From contig NZ_BMTQ01000023.1 in assembly GCF_014649755.1 (NCBI RefSeq), positions 23,575-87,574 on the forward strand: DNA of 64,000 nt, in the 5' to 3' direction. Below the pieces are notes generated by a model. That model ran no database searches, was not told the origin of the DNA, and saw only the letters and a list, made by a program, of their open reading frames with translations. This document shows, one piece after another, positions 16,163-23,706 of this stretch. This stretch comes from Streptomyces litmocidini. Its GTDB lineage: Bacteria > Actinomycetota > Actinomycetes > Streptomycetales > Streptomycetaceae. Numbering within the stretch: the stretch's first letter is position 1; every line of letters starts with the position of its first letter. A program made the translations under genes and the position numbers.

Positions 16163-17320
16163 TCACCCCTGGAAGATCTCCGGCCGGTCGGGCACCGGAC
16201 CGGCGGGGAAGAGTTCGTCGGGCGGCGCCGTCCCGTCCGGGGCGGTGGGTTCGGAGGGGAACGGTCCGAACGGGTCGGGGTAGGGCTCGGTGTACGGGTC
16301 GGGGGAGGGCTCCGTGTACGGGTCGGGAGCCGGGGGCGTCGGGGCCGTCGGATCGGTGCTCGTGCCTCCGGAGCCGGACGGGTCGGGGGCGTCGGGCAGC
16401 GGGGCGCTGGGCACGGGCCGGGCGGGATCCGGGGAGGCGGGGTGGTCGGGATCCGGGGAGGCGGGGTGGTCGGGGGTCCTCGGGCGGGGCGTGCTCGGGT
16501 CGGGCGTGCCGGAGCCGGCGAGGGCGCAGGCGTCGGGGTCGCAGTCCGGCTCCACGGCGGGCTCCTTGTCCTGGTCCCCGTCGCTGCCGGTCCGCCGCTC
16601 GATCCAGGTGCGGTCGGTGGTGTTCACGATGACCAGGCTGGTGACGACGGAGGTGGTGGGCCGGACGGTGATCACGCGGTCGGGGTCGAAGGCGTCCCAG
16701 GGGTCGCCCCGGTGGACGCCGCTCGCGGCGGCGGGGCTGCGGAGCGGGTTGCCGCAGGCGCAGCGGACGCGCGGGGCCCCGTACTGGTCGACGAGGACCG
16801 CCGTACCGGTCTGCAGCACGGCCTGGAAGGCGTGGGCGCGGTCCTCGCGGTAGCCGTGGTCGGTGACGCGGGTGTCGGCGCGCAGGGCGACCGGGGTGAG
16901 TCCGCGGAGCCAGCCGGCGACGTCGGCCTCGGGGATGCCGGCGGCTTCGGCGAAGGCGCGCGCCTTGGTGCGGTCCGCGGCGAGGAGGGCGACCTGCCGC
17001 TCGACGTCGCAGCTGCCGATCGCGCGCGTGCCGCCGTAGAGGCCGGGGGTGGAGCCGGTGACCTCGTGGGCCCGCGGACCGTCGTCGCCGGGCTGCCGGC
17101 CGGGGGCGGCGGGGGGCGCGGTGTTCCGGACGGTGGAGGCGGTGAAGGGGTCGGGTCCATGGGCGCCGAGCGGCTGGAGGAGGACGTCCTGGGCGGGGGC
17201 CGGGGCCGGTTCGCCGCCGACGCCCTCTCCCGCGGAGGAGCAGCCCGTGAGCAGCAGCGCCGAGACGAGGCCCGCGACCGCGGGGCGGGTCCGCCGCGTC
17301 CGGCGGGGGGATGAGCGCAC
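16163..17320 (-). CDS. DUF6777 lipoprotein
   Basis: This 385-residue lipoprotein has a basic N-terminus and lipobox (GLVSALLLTGCSS). Its folded domain has GLYGGTRAIGSCDVERQVAL, DVAGWLRGLTPVALRADTRV, GTAVLVDQYGAPRVRCACGN and a final VIVNTTDRTWIERRTG, which I recognise as DUF6777, a Streptomyces family of unknown function. The last 100 residues are a Pro/Asp/Ser/Thr-rich tail built from repeats (DNA repeat 16423-16470). GTG 17320 is chosen because GGGAGAAC lies 5-12 bases upstream and it leads straight into the signal sequence; a longer frame from 17485 would put 55 basic residues before the signal and would cross the palindrome at 17471. Confidence 0.8.
   Translation of the reverse strand: MRSSPRRTRRTRPAVAGLVSALLLTGCSSAGEGVGGEPAPAPAQDVLLQPLGAHGPDPFTASTVRNTAPPAAPGRQPGDDGPRAHEVTGSTPGLYGGTRAIGSCDVERQVALLAADRTKARAFAEAAGIPEADVAGWLRGLTPVALRADTRVTDHGYREDRAHAFQAVLQTGTAVLVDQYGAPRVRCACGNPLRSPAAASGVHRGDPWDAFDPDRVITVRPTTSVVTSLVIVNTTDRTWIERRTGSDGDQDKEPAVEPDCDPDACALAGSGTPDPSTPRPRTPDHPASPDPDHPASPDPARPVPSAPLPDAPDPSGSGGTSTDPTAPTPPAPDPYTEPSPDPYTEPYPDPFGPFPSEPTAPDGTAPPDELFPAGPVPDRPEIFQG
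16423..16470. repeat. Two perfect 24-bp copies in the DUF6777 tail
   Basis: The unit at 16423-16446 is repeated exactly at 16447-16470 and encodes an eight-residue Pro/Asp/His/Ser repeat in the lipoprotein tail. Confidence 0.85.
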
Positions 17321-17470
17321 CTTGTTCTCCCGACTCTCTCTCGGCCGGGGTTCTCCCGACTTCCCTTTCCGCCGGGCCCGGTGCCCGGTTCCGGCCAGTG
17401 CCTCATGTCTGTCGCAGCGCACGGGCCCCCGCAAGCGGAGCGCGGCCGACCGGGTCGCGACGACCAGCGG

Positions 17471-17525
17471 CTTGAACGCGTTCAAGAAAAGTCCTACGCT
17501 CGACTCGCCAGTTGAACACGTTCAA
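17471..17525 (+). promoter_or_regulatory. Twin palindromic operators over a putative promoter
   Basis: CTTGAACGCGTTCAAG at 17471-17486 is a perfect 16-bp palindrome. TTGAACACGTTCAA at 17512-17525 has the same arms with an imperfect centre. The centres are 40 bp apart, close to four helix turns. TTGAAC at 17472-17477 and TACGCT at 17495-17500 are 17 bases apart and could be -35 and -10 boxes, so a repressor on site 1 would block the promoter and one on site 2 would block early elongation. The size and symmetry suit a TetR-type dimer. No such regulator gene lies in the window. The likely target is the DUF1990 gene. Confidence 0.7.
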
Positions 17526-17602
17526 GTGGGGGTGGCGTCGCATGACCGCGCCTCCGGTCCCCTTCCGGCCCTTCCGCACCCGTCCCGAACGGAGCTTCCG
17601 GC

Positions 17603-18154
17603 ATGACCCGCCTCACCCACGACCTCTCCCGCCCCGCCCCGCGCCGCCCGGGCCTCACCTACCGCGAGGTCGGCGCCACCCGCACCCCCGAGGCGCTCCC
17701 CGCCGGCTACCACCACCTGCGGCACAGCACGGTCGTCGGCCACGGCAGGGCCGCCTTCGAGACCGCCGGGGCGGCCGTCACCACCTGGCGGATGCACCGC
17801 GCCTCCGGGGCGCGCGTCCGCGCCGACGCCGACCGCGCCGGGCCCGGCGTCCACCTGGTGGTGTCGCTGGGCGCCGGCCCGCTCCGGATCGGCGTCCCCT
17901 GCTCGGTGATCTGGACGGCGTACGAGGAGAACCGCACCGGCTTCGCCTACGGCACCCTGAGCGGGCACGCCGAGTGCGGCGAGGAGTCCTTCGTCGTCGA
18001 GCTGGAGCCGGACGGCACGGTCCGCTTCACGGTCACCGCCTTCAGCCGGCCCGCCACCTGGTACACCCGGCTCGCCGGGCCCGTGGTCCCGCGGCTCCAG
18101 CACGCGTACGCCCGCCTGCTCGGCCGGACCCTCCGGCGCCTCGTCAGGGCGTGA
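17603..18154 (+). CDS. DUF1990 family protein
   Basis: This 183-residue soluble protein of DUF1990 is recognisable from GLTYREVGATR, LPAGYHHLRHSTVVGHGR, CSVIWTAYEENRTGFAYGTL, SGHAECGEESFVVELEPDG and FTVTAFSRPATWYTRL. The family has a START-like fold by prediction and unknown function, and often sits beside lipid- or membrane-related genes. ATG 17603 is preceded by GGAGCTTCCGGC. The gene is 22 bases before the lipase maturation factor gene, so both probably form an operon driven from the promoter-operator at 17471-17525, leaving a leader of about 95 bases. Confidence 0.88.
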   Translation: MTRLTHDLSRPAPRRPGLTYREVGATRTPEALPAGYHHLRHSTVVGHGRAAFETAGAAVTTWRMHRASGARVRADADRAGPGVHLVVSLGAGPLRIGVPCSVIWTAYEENRTGFAYGTLSGHAECGEESFVVELEPDGTVRFTVTAFSRPATWYTRLAGPVVPRLQHAYARLLGRTLRRLVRA

Positions 18155-18176
18155 CGCCGGGCCGATACTGGAGGGG

Positions 18177-19604
18177 ATGGAGTGGTTCACCGCGCCCGAC
18201 CACTGGCTGAGCCGGATCGTCTTCCAGCGGGGCCTCGCCGGGCTGTACTGCGTGGCGTTCCTGTCGGCAGCCCTCCAGTTCCGGGCGCTGATCGGGGAGC
18301 GCGGAATGCTCCCCGTACCGGAGTACGTGCGCCGGACCCGGCCGCGCCACACCCCCTCCCTCTTCCACTGGCGCTACTCCGACCGGCTCTTCGCGGCCGT
18401 CTCCTGGTCCGGCGCCGCCCTCGCGCTCGCGCTCGTCGCGGGCGCGGGGGACGCCGTGCCGCTGCCGGTCTCGATGCTCCTGTGGTTGGTGCTCTGGGGG
18501 CTCTACCTGTCGATCGTGAACGTGGGGCAGACCTGGTACTCCTTCGGCTGGGAGTCCCTGCTGCTGGAGACCGGGTTCCTCGCGGTCCTCCTCGGCAACG
18601 ACGACACGGGCCCGCCGGTCCTCGTCCTGTTCCTGCTGCGCTGGCTGCTCTTCCGCGTCGAGTTCGGCGCCGGACTCATCAAGATCCGGGGCGACCCCTG
18701 CTGGCGGAACCTGACCTGCCTCTACCACCACCACGAGACCCAGCCGATGCCCGGCCCGCTGAGCTGGTTCTTCCACCACCTGCCCCGTCCGCTGCACCGG
18801 GTCGAGGTCGCCGCCAACCACGTCGTCCAGCTGATCGTGCCGTTCCTGCTCTTCACCCCGCAGCCAGTGGCCACGATCGCGGCCGGCCTCATGGTGGCCA
18901 CCCAGCTCTGGCTGGTGCTCTCCGGCAACTTCGCCTGGCTGAACTGGATCACGATCGTGCTCGCCCTGTCGGCCGTGGACGCCTCCCCGCTCACCGGCGC
19001 GCACCCCCGGCCGGACCCGCCGCTCTGGTACGTGGTCGTGGTGGTCGCGGCGACCGCCTTCGTCCTGGTCCGCAGCTACGGCCCGGCGCGCAACCTGCTC
19101 TCCCGGCGCCAGGCGATGAACCGCTCGTACGATCCGTACCACCTGGTCAACAGCTACGGCGCGTTCGGCACCGTCGGCCGGGTCCGGGACGAGATCGTCG
19201 TCGAGGGCACCGACGACCCGGAGCCGCACCCGGGCTCGGTGTGGCGCGAGTACGGCTTCAAGGGCAAGCCGGGCGATCCCCGCCGGCTGCCCCGGCAGTT
19301 CGCCCCGTACCACCTGCGGCTCGACTGGCTGATGTGGTTCGCCGCGCTCTCCCCCGGGTACGCGCGCGCGTGGTTCGGGCCGTTCGTCGAGCGGCTGCTC
19401 GACAACGACCGGGACACCCTGCGGCTGCTCGCCCACAACCCCTTCCCGGACGCCCCGCCGGCCTTCGTCCGCGCCCGGCTGTACCGCTACCGCTACACGA
19501 CCTGGCGGGAACTCCGGACCACCGGGGCCTGGTGGCACCGGACGCTGGTGCGGGAGTACCTGCCGCCGACCCGGCTGCGGGCGCCCACGGGCACGTCCCG
19601 CTGA
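18177..19604 (+). CDS. Lipase maturation factor family membrane protein
   Basis: This 475-residue polytopic membrane protein begins RIVFQRGLAGLYCVAFLSAA and includes VNVGQTWYSFGWESLLLETG, RLLLFRVEF-like WLLFRVEFGAGLIKIRGDPC, CLYHHHETQPMPGPLSWFF and FAWLNWITIVLALSAVD. These are the signature blocks of the LMF1-like family. In vertebrates LMF1 helps fold lipases in the endoplasmic reticulum; bacterial members are uncharacterised and may act on secreted hydrolases or lipids. About 8-9 membrane segments are seen, followed by a soluble C-terminal third. ATG 18177 has GGAGGG only one base away, tighter than usual. The gene lies downstream of DUF1990. Confidence 0.88.
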   Translation: MEWFTAPDHWLSRIVFQRGLAGLYCVAFLSAALQFRALIGERGMLPVPEYVRRTRPRHTPSLFHWRYSDRLFAAVSWSGAALALALVAGAGDAVPLPVSMLLWLVLWGLYLSIVNVGQTWYSFGWESLLLETGFLAVLLGNDDTGPPVLVLFLLRWLLFRVEFGAGLIKIRGDPCWRNLTCLYHHHETQPMPGPLSWFFHHLPRPLHRVEVAANHVVQLIVPFLLFTPQPVATIAAGLMVATQLWLVLSGNFAWLNWITIVLALSAVDASPLTGAHPRPDPPLWYVVVVVAATAFVLVRSYGPARNLLSRRQAMNRSYDPYHLVNSYGAFGTVGRVRDEIVVEGTDDPEPHPGSVWREYGFKGKPGDPRRLPRQFAPYHLRLDWLMWFAALSPGYARAWFGPFVERLLDNDRDTLRLLAHNPFPDAPPAFVRARLYRYRYTTWRELRTTGAWWHRTLVREYLPPTRLRAPTGTSR

Positions 19605-19612
19605 ACGCACCG

Positions 19613-19642
19613 GTGCCCCCGGCCGGGAACGGCCGGGGGCAC
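19613..19642. terminator. Bidirectional hairpin terminator
   Basis: Arms 19613-19624 and 19631-19642 form a perfect 12-bp stem with a 6-base loop. It lies between the lipase maturation factor stop (19604) and the stop of the convergent small gene (19663), so it can serve both. Confidence 0.85.
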
Positions 19643-19660
19643 CCGGGGTGAAGCGGGGGA

Positions 19661-19831
19661 TCAGTCGATGCCGGGCAGGATGTGGGGCTCGGCGAGGTCC
19701 TCCTCGTAGCCCGCGAGTCGGATCGGGGCCGCGTGGGCCCACACGTCGAGGCTTCCCAGCTCGCCGTTCCGGCGCGGCCGGTCGTTGCGTTCGGCCGGTC
19801 GCGGTTCCTGCTTCGTCAGTTCGGGTGTCAC
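19661..19831 (-). CDS. 56-residue peptide, RiPP-precursor-like or small conserved protein
   Basis: A GTG at 19831 with an excellent AAAGGAGT site 6 bases upstream opens a 56-codon frame. The peptide starts MTPELTKQEPRPAERNDRPR (charged, leader-like). It continues with a Gly-rich hinge and a hydrophobic/acidic C-terminal half containing WAHAAPIRLAGYEEDLAEPH and ending ILPGID. The split between a polar leader and a distinct C-terminal core resembles precursors of ribosomally made modified peptides, but no modifying enzyme of a known RiPP class is adjacent. The nearest gene on the same strand is an atypical SDR. It could equally be a small regulatory or structural protein. I do not recognise a named family. 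Confidence 0.7.
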   Translation of the reverse strand: MTPELTKQEPRPAERNDRPRRNGELGSLDVWAHAAPIRLAGYEEDLAEPHILPGID

Positions 19832-20055
19832 CGCGCACTCCTTTGTGTCGCGTACCTGTGGGACAAGTGCCGGTCGGTCGCGGTGGCGCCGTTCGTGGCG
19901 GGACCGCGGCCTTGGTGGCAGGCCTGTCCCGGGAAGGCCGTGAGGACGGTGTGTGTCCTCGGTGGCCGACCGTGGGCATCAGACTAACCAAATGAGCGCC
20001 CCCGCGCTCTACCGGGCTCCAAAGTGTGACGCAATCGGGTGAAGCAAGACGGAAA

Positions 20056-20082
20056 AGCGCCCCATCAGGCCGATGGGGCGCT
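20056..20082 (-). terminator. Intrinsic terminator after the SDR gene
   Basis: Arms 20056-20066 and 20072-20082 form a perfect 11-bp stem with a 5-base loop, followed on the minus strand by TTTTCC. It sits about 100 bases past the SDR stop. It implies that the 56-residue peptide gene further on has its own promoter, somewhere in 19845-20055. Confidence 0.88.
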
Positions 20083-20184
20083 CTTGCCGAGACCGTGGAG
20101 CCGTCCGTGGGGAGCGGCGTCCGGACCGCCGTCCGCGGGAACGGCCTTCGGACCGCCGCCCGCGGGGAACGGCGTCCGGGCGGT

Positions 20185-21669
20185 CTACCAGTTGGCGGGG
20201 GCGTAGTCCTTCAGGAAGCAGCCGTAGAGGTCCTCGCCCGCCTCGCCGCGCACGACGGGGTCGTACACCCGCGCCGCGCCGTCGACGAGGTCGAGCGGGG
20301 CGTGGAAACCGGCCTCGGCGAGGCGCAGCTTGTCGAAGTGGGGGCGCTCGTCGGTGATCCAGCCGGTGTCGACCGAGGTCATGAGGATGCCGTCGGTCTC
20401 GAACATCTCCTGGCCGCTGGTCCGCGTCACCATGTTCATCGCGGCCTTCGCGGCATTGGTGTTCGGGTGGCCGGCGCCCTTGTAGCCACGGCTGAAGACG
20501 CCCTCCATCGCCGACACGTTCACCACGTAGGAACGGCCGCTGGCCGCCTTCTTCGCCGCCTCGGCCATCACCGGACGCAGCTTGCTGATCAGGATGAACG
20601 GCGCCGTGTAGTTGCACAGCTGCGTCTCGAGGAGCTCCACCGGGGAGATCTGCTCGATGCTCTGCACCCAGGTGTTGGACTCGACGACGTCCGGCACGAG
20701 GCCGCCCGCGTCGATGGCGGTGCCGTCGAGGTGCCGGGCGATGCTGGCGTTGCCCGCGACCAGCGCGAGGTCGGCGACCTGCTGCGCCTCCAGGTCCCGC
20801 ACGCCGGCGGGGAGCTCGGACGAGCCGACGAGCTCGCCGACCGCGCCCGAGTTGAAGGCGCCGATGACGTGGTGGGCGGGCAGCTCGCCGGCGGGCAGCG
20901 GGGCCGCCTCGCCGTCGACGAGGGCGGCGTAGGCGGAGGGCAGCCGGCGCACGGTCTGCGTCGCGTTGTTGATGAGGATGTCGAGCGGGCCGGCCTCGGT
21001 CATCCGGTCGGCGAGCGCGACGGCCTGCGCGGGGTCGCGCAGGTCGATGCCGACGACCTCCAGGCGGTGCATCCAGTCCGCGGAGTCCTCCATCGCCTTG
21101 AAGCGGCGGATGGCGTCCTTGGGGAAGCGGGTGGTGATGGTGGTGTGGGCGCCGTCGCGCAGCAGCCGCAGCGCGATGTACATGCCGATCTTGGCCCGGC
21201 CGCCGGTGAGCAGCGCGCGCTTGCCGGTGAGGTCGGCACTGGCGTCCCGCTTGGCCCGGTTCAGCGCCGCGCACGGCTGGCAGAGCTGGTGGTAGAAGTA
21301 GTCGACCTCGACGTACCGCGTCTTGCAGACGTAGCAGGAGCGCGGCCGCTGGAGTATCCCCGCGATCCGCCCCTCCTCGGTGACCGAGGAGGGCAGGAGG
21401 CCCTCGGTCTCGTCGTCGATGCGCTGGGCGGAGCCGGTGGCCGTGGCCTCGGTGACCGCCTTGTCGTTCGCGGTCTTCGCGGCCCGGCGCTCCTGGCGGC
21501 GGCGCTGCTTCACGGTCCGGTAGATCCCGGCGGTGGCGCGCCGGACGGTGATCGCGTCCGGGTGGTCGACGTCGATCTTGTCGAGCTCGTCGAGGACGCT
21601 CAGGCAGACGGCCAGGCGCTCGGGGTCGATGCCCGGCCCGTAGTCCTGGTTTTCTTCGGTCACCGTCAT
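20185..21669 (-). CDS. Atypical SDR-family protein with N-terminal CxxC pair
   Basis: This 494-residue protein is about twice the length of a classical short-chain dehydrogenase. Residues 1-105 are charged and helical. CYVC (112-115) and CQPC (130-133) form a likely zinc site. The Rossmann domain follows with TGGRAKIG (155-162), IDLRD, and ILINNATQTVRR. In the active-site region Ser is in NVSAMEG and Lys in TNAAKAAMNMVTRT, but the Tyr of the YxxxK motif is replaced by Thr, so classical SDR chemistry is doubtful. It starts at ATG 21669. Its own terminator follows. The next gene upstream is the FhuF-like gene on the same strand, 60 bases away. The substrate is unknown. Confidence 0.8.
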   Translation of the reverse strand: MTVTEENQDYGPGIDPERLAVCLSVLDELDKIDVDHPDAITVRRATAGIYRTVKQRRRQERRAAKTANDKAVTEATATGSAQRIDDETEGLLPSSVTEEGRIAGILQRPRSCYVCKTRYVEVDYFYHQLCQPCAALNRAKRDASADLTGKRALLTGGRAKIGMYIALRLLRDGAHTTITTRFPKDAIRRFKAMEDSADWMHRLEVVGIDLRDPAQAVALADRMTEAGPLDILINNATQTVRRLPSAYAALVDGEAAPLPAGELPAHHVIGAFNSGAVGELVGSSELPAGVRDLEAQQVADLALVAGNASIARHLDGTAIDAGGLVPDVVESNTWVQSIEQISPVELLETQLCNYTAPFILISKLRPVMAEAAKKAASGRSYVVNVSAMEGVFSRGYKGAGHPNTNAAKAAMNMVTRTSGQEMFETDGILMTSVDTGWITDERPHFDKLRLAEAGFHAPLDLVDGAARVYDPVVRGEAGEDLYGCFLKDYAPANW

Positions 21670-21729
21670 GGCCTTCGGGTTCCTCGTTCGCTCGTACGTC
21701 GCCGCTCGTGGGCTTCAGAAGGCCCAACT

Positions 21730-22452
21730 TTACGGAGCGGGGGGCCGCGCCTCCAAACCCGTTCGGGGGGCGTGGTCGAAGACACAGTCGCCGCACAGCC
21801 CGCCGCCCGGGGCGCGGTAGTAGAGGCAGCAGCTGGTGCGCCGCAGCCGGGGGCCGCGAACCGTCCCGGCGAGGTCCGGGTGGTCCAGGAGGCCGGAGAC
21901 CAGGACGGCGGCCCGCTCGGCCGCCTCCGGCCGTCCGTGGGCGCGCGCCCAGCGGGTCAGCTCGCGCAGGGCGCCGGCGAGGGCGGAGCCGGCGTTGCCC
22001 CACAGCAGGCGCGGGGAGACGTTCCCGTCGCGGCGCAGTGCCTCGTGGAGCGGGACGAGATGGGCCTCCTGGACGGCCGCGCGCAGCTCGGCCACGGTCG
22101 CGGGGCGGGTGGCGGAGCCGGCCCACCACAGGTCGTCGGGCGAGACCGCCGCCCCGTCCCAGAACAGTTCGGCGGGGTCGAGGGCCGGGAAGCGGCCGTG
22201 GAGCGCGGCGGGGCCGAGGGCGACGGACCAGAGGCGGGCGGCGAGTCCGAGGTGGGCGACGGAGGCGCCGACGCGCCGCTCGGGGACGCCGAGCCGGGTC
22301 GCGACGTGGTCCACGCGTACGGTGAGGGGGCCGTCCTCCCCCGCGTACAGCAGGGCGAGCGGGCGGTGCGCGCCGCCGGTCGCGGGGGCGGTGGTCCGCA
22401 GGGCGAAGAAACCGCCCGGCGACCCGCTGCCGCCGCTCGCGCCGAGTCCCAT
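21730..22452 (-). CDS. FhuF-like (2Fe-2S)-binding protein
   Basis: This 240-residue soluble protein ends with the FhuF C-terminal cluster motif: RRTSCCLYYRAPGGGLCGDC, that is CC-x10-C-x2-C, which binds a [2Fe-2S] cluster and is used by ferric-siderophore reductases. Upstream the sequence is Leu/Ala-rich with LLWGNAGSALAGALRELTRW, also typical of FhuF-like proteins. Streptomyces has several such paralogues, often next to siderophore genes; here there are none, so a role in iron release is inferred from the family only. ATG 22452 is chosen as the first Met before clear homology. It lies 60 bases upstream of the SDR gene and may share its transcript. Confidence 0.8.
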   Translation of the reverse strand: MGLGASGGSGSPGGFFALRTTAPATGGAHRPLALLYAGEDGPLTVRVDHVATRLGVPERRVGASVAHLGLAARLWSVALGPAALHGRFPALDPAELFWDGAAVSPDDLWWAGSATRPATVAELRAAVQEAHLVPLHEALRRDGNVSPRLLWGNAGSALAGALRELTRWARAHGRPEAAERAAVLVSGLLDHPDLAGTVRGPRLRRTSCCLYYRAPGGGLCGDCVFDHAPRTGLEARPPAP

Positions 22453-22710
22453 GCGCCCGCTCCCCGCCCCGAAGTCCTGTGGTCGGCCCCACCGTAGCTT
22501 CTCCGCCCCTCCCCCTTCTCCGGCCCCTTCTCCGAAGTCCTCCGAGACTCCCGCGGAGTCGCCGCGAGGGGACCGTAAAGGCCGCTTTGCACCCCTTCCG
22601 ACCTGCACGGGCGTACACCCCGAGGCGTACGCGGGGGCCGTGTACCGCGTCGGCGGTACCCGCGAAGACGTCCCCTGGTACGACGACGCGGACGGCCGGG
22701 AAGAGAGATC

Positions 22711-23706
22711 GTGGAAGGTATGAGTCCCCTCATGCTGTCCGTCGCCCTGGCCCTGACCTCCGCGGTCGCCTACGCGGCCGCGGCGATCGTGCAGGAGCGC
22801 GTCGCGGCCTCCGCCGGAGGCCCGCGCTACGCGCCGCTGCGCAGCCCCGCCTGGTGGGTGTCCGTCGCGCTGAACGGCGTCGGCGCGACCCTGCACGTCG
22901 CCGCCCTGGCGTACGGGCCGCTCAGCCTGGTCCAGCCGCTGGGCGCCCTGACGATCGTCTTCGCGCTGCCCATGGCGGCCCTGTTCGTCGGCCGCCGGGC
23001 CGGGCGGCGGGCCTGGCGCGGCGCGCTGATGGCCACGGCGGGCCTCGCCGGACTGCTGGGCCTCACCAGCGGTGCCGAGGCCGGGTCCCTGTCCGACGGG
23101 GAACGCTGGCTGCTGGCCGGCGCCGCCTTCGGCGCGGTGGCCGTCCTGTTCACGGCCGCGCGTCTGGTGGGCCGGTCCGTGCTGCGCGGCGTCGTGCTCG
23201 CCGCGGCGGCGGGCGCCTCCTTCGGCATCGCCTCGGTCCTCACGAAGGCCGTGGCCGAGGAGTGGACCCCCCGGGCCCCGCTCGCCGAGTGGACGGGACT
23301 GCTCGTCCTCTCCGTGTTCGCGGTGACCGGCCTCCTGCTCTCCCAGGCCTCCTACCGGGGCGCAGGGCTCGCCGCCCCGCTGGCCACCGTCACGGTGGTG
23401 AACCCGGTGGTCGCGGCGGCGGTGGGCCTGACGCTGTTCGGCGAGGGCTTCCGGTACGGCACGGCGGGCACCGTCGCCGCGCTGCTCTGCGGCACGGTCG
23501 CGGCGGCCGGCCTCGTCCAGCTCACGCTGGACCGCACGGCGGTCGCACCGGAGTCACCGTCATCGGCGCCGGAGGCGCCGTCCGCGTCAGACGGAGACGC
23601 CCCGCGCCCTGAGGTACGCCAGGGGGTCGATGTCGGAGCCGTACCCGGGTCCCGTCCGGATCTCGAAGTGGAGGTGCGGTCCCGAGCTGTTGCCGGTCGA
23701 CCCTGA
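22711..23706 (+). CDS. DMT/EamA-type multi-pass membrane transporter
   Basis: This 331-residue protein has about nine to ten membrane helices. It begins LMLSVALALTSAVAYAAAAI and includes SLVQPLGALTIVFALPMAAL, a stretch typical of the DMT (EamA/NIPA-like) superfamily, and a late VVNPVVAAAVGLTLFGEGF that repeats the pattern in the second half. The substrate is unknown. The hydrophilic tail of the last 50 residues (from about 23555) lies antisense to the 3' end of the wall hydrolase gene: the two genes overlap by 120 bases tail to tail. The start is GTG 22711, with GGAAGAGAG upstream; ATG 22720 is an alternative. Confidence 0.82.
   Translation: MEGMSPLMLSVALALTSAVAYAAAAIVQERVAASAGGPRYAPLRSPAWWVSVALNGVGATLHVAALAYGPLSLVQPLGALTIVFALPMAALFVGRRAGRRAWRGALMATAGLAGLLGLTSGAEAGSLSDGERWLLAGAAFGAVAVLFTAARLVGRSVLRGVVLAAAAGASFGIASVLTKAVAEEWTPRAPLAEWTGLLVLSVFAVTGLLLSQASYRGAGLAAPLATVTVVNPVVAAAVGLTLFGEGFRYGTAGTVAALLCGTVAAAGLVQLTLDRTAVAPESPSSAPEAPSASDGDAPRPEVRQGVDVGAVPGSRPDLEVEVRSRAVAGRP

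Noticed and set aside
16163..17485. A longer start for the DUF6777 lipoprotein at 17485
   Set aside because: It would add 55 basic residues before a normal lipoprotein signal and would run through the operator palindrome; GTG 17320 has a good ribosome binding site.
18144..19991. A minus-strand open frame of 615 codons across the lipase maturation factor gene
   Set aside because: The plus strand encodes recognisable LMF family blocks; the minus frame is Arg/Gly/Pro-rich and also spans the terminator at 19613-19642.
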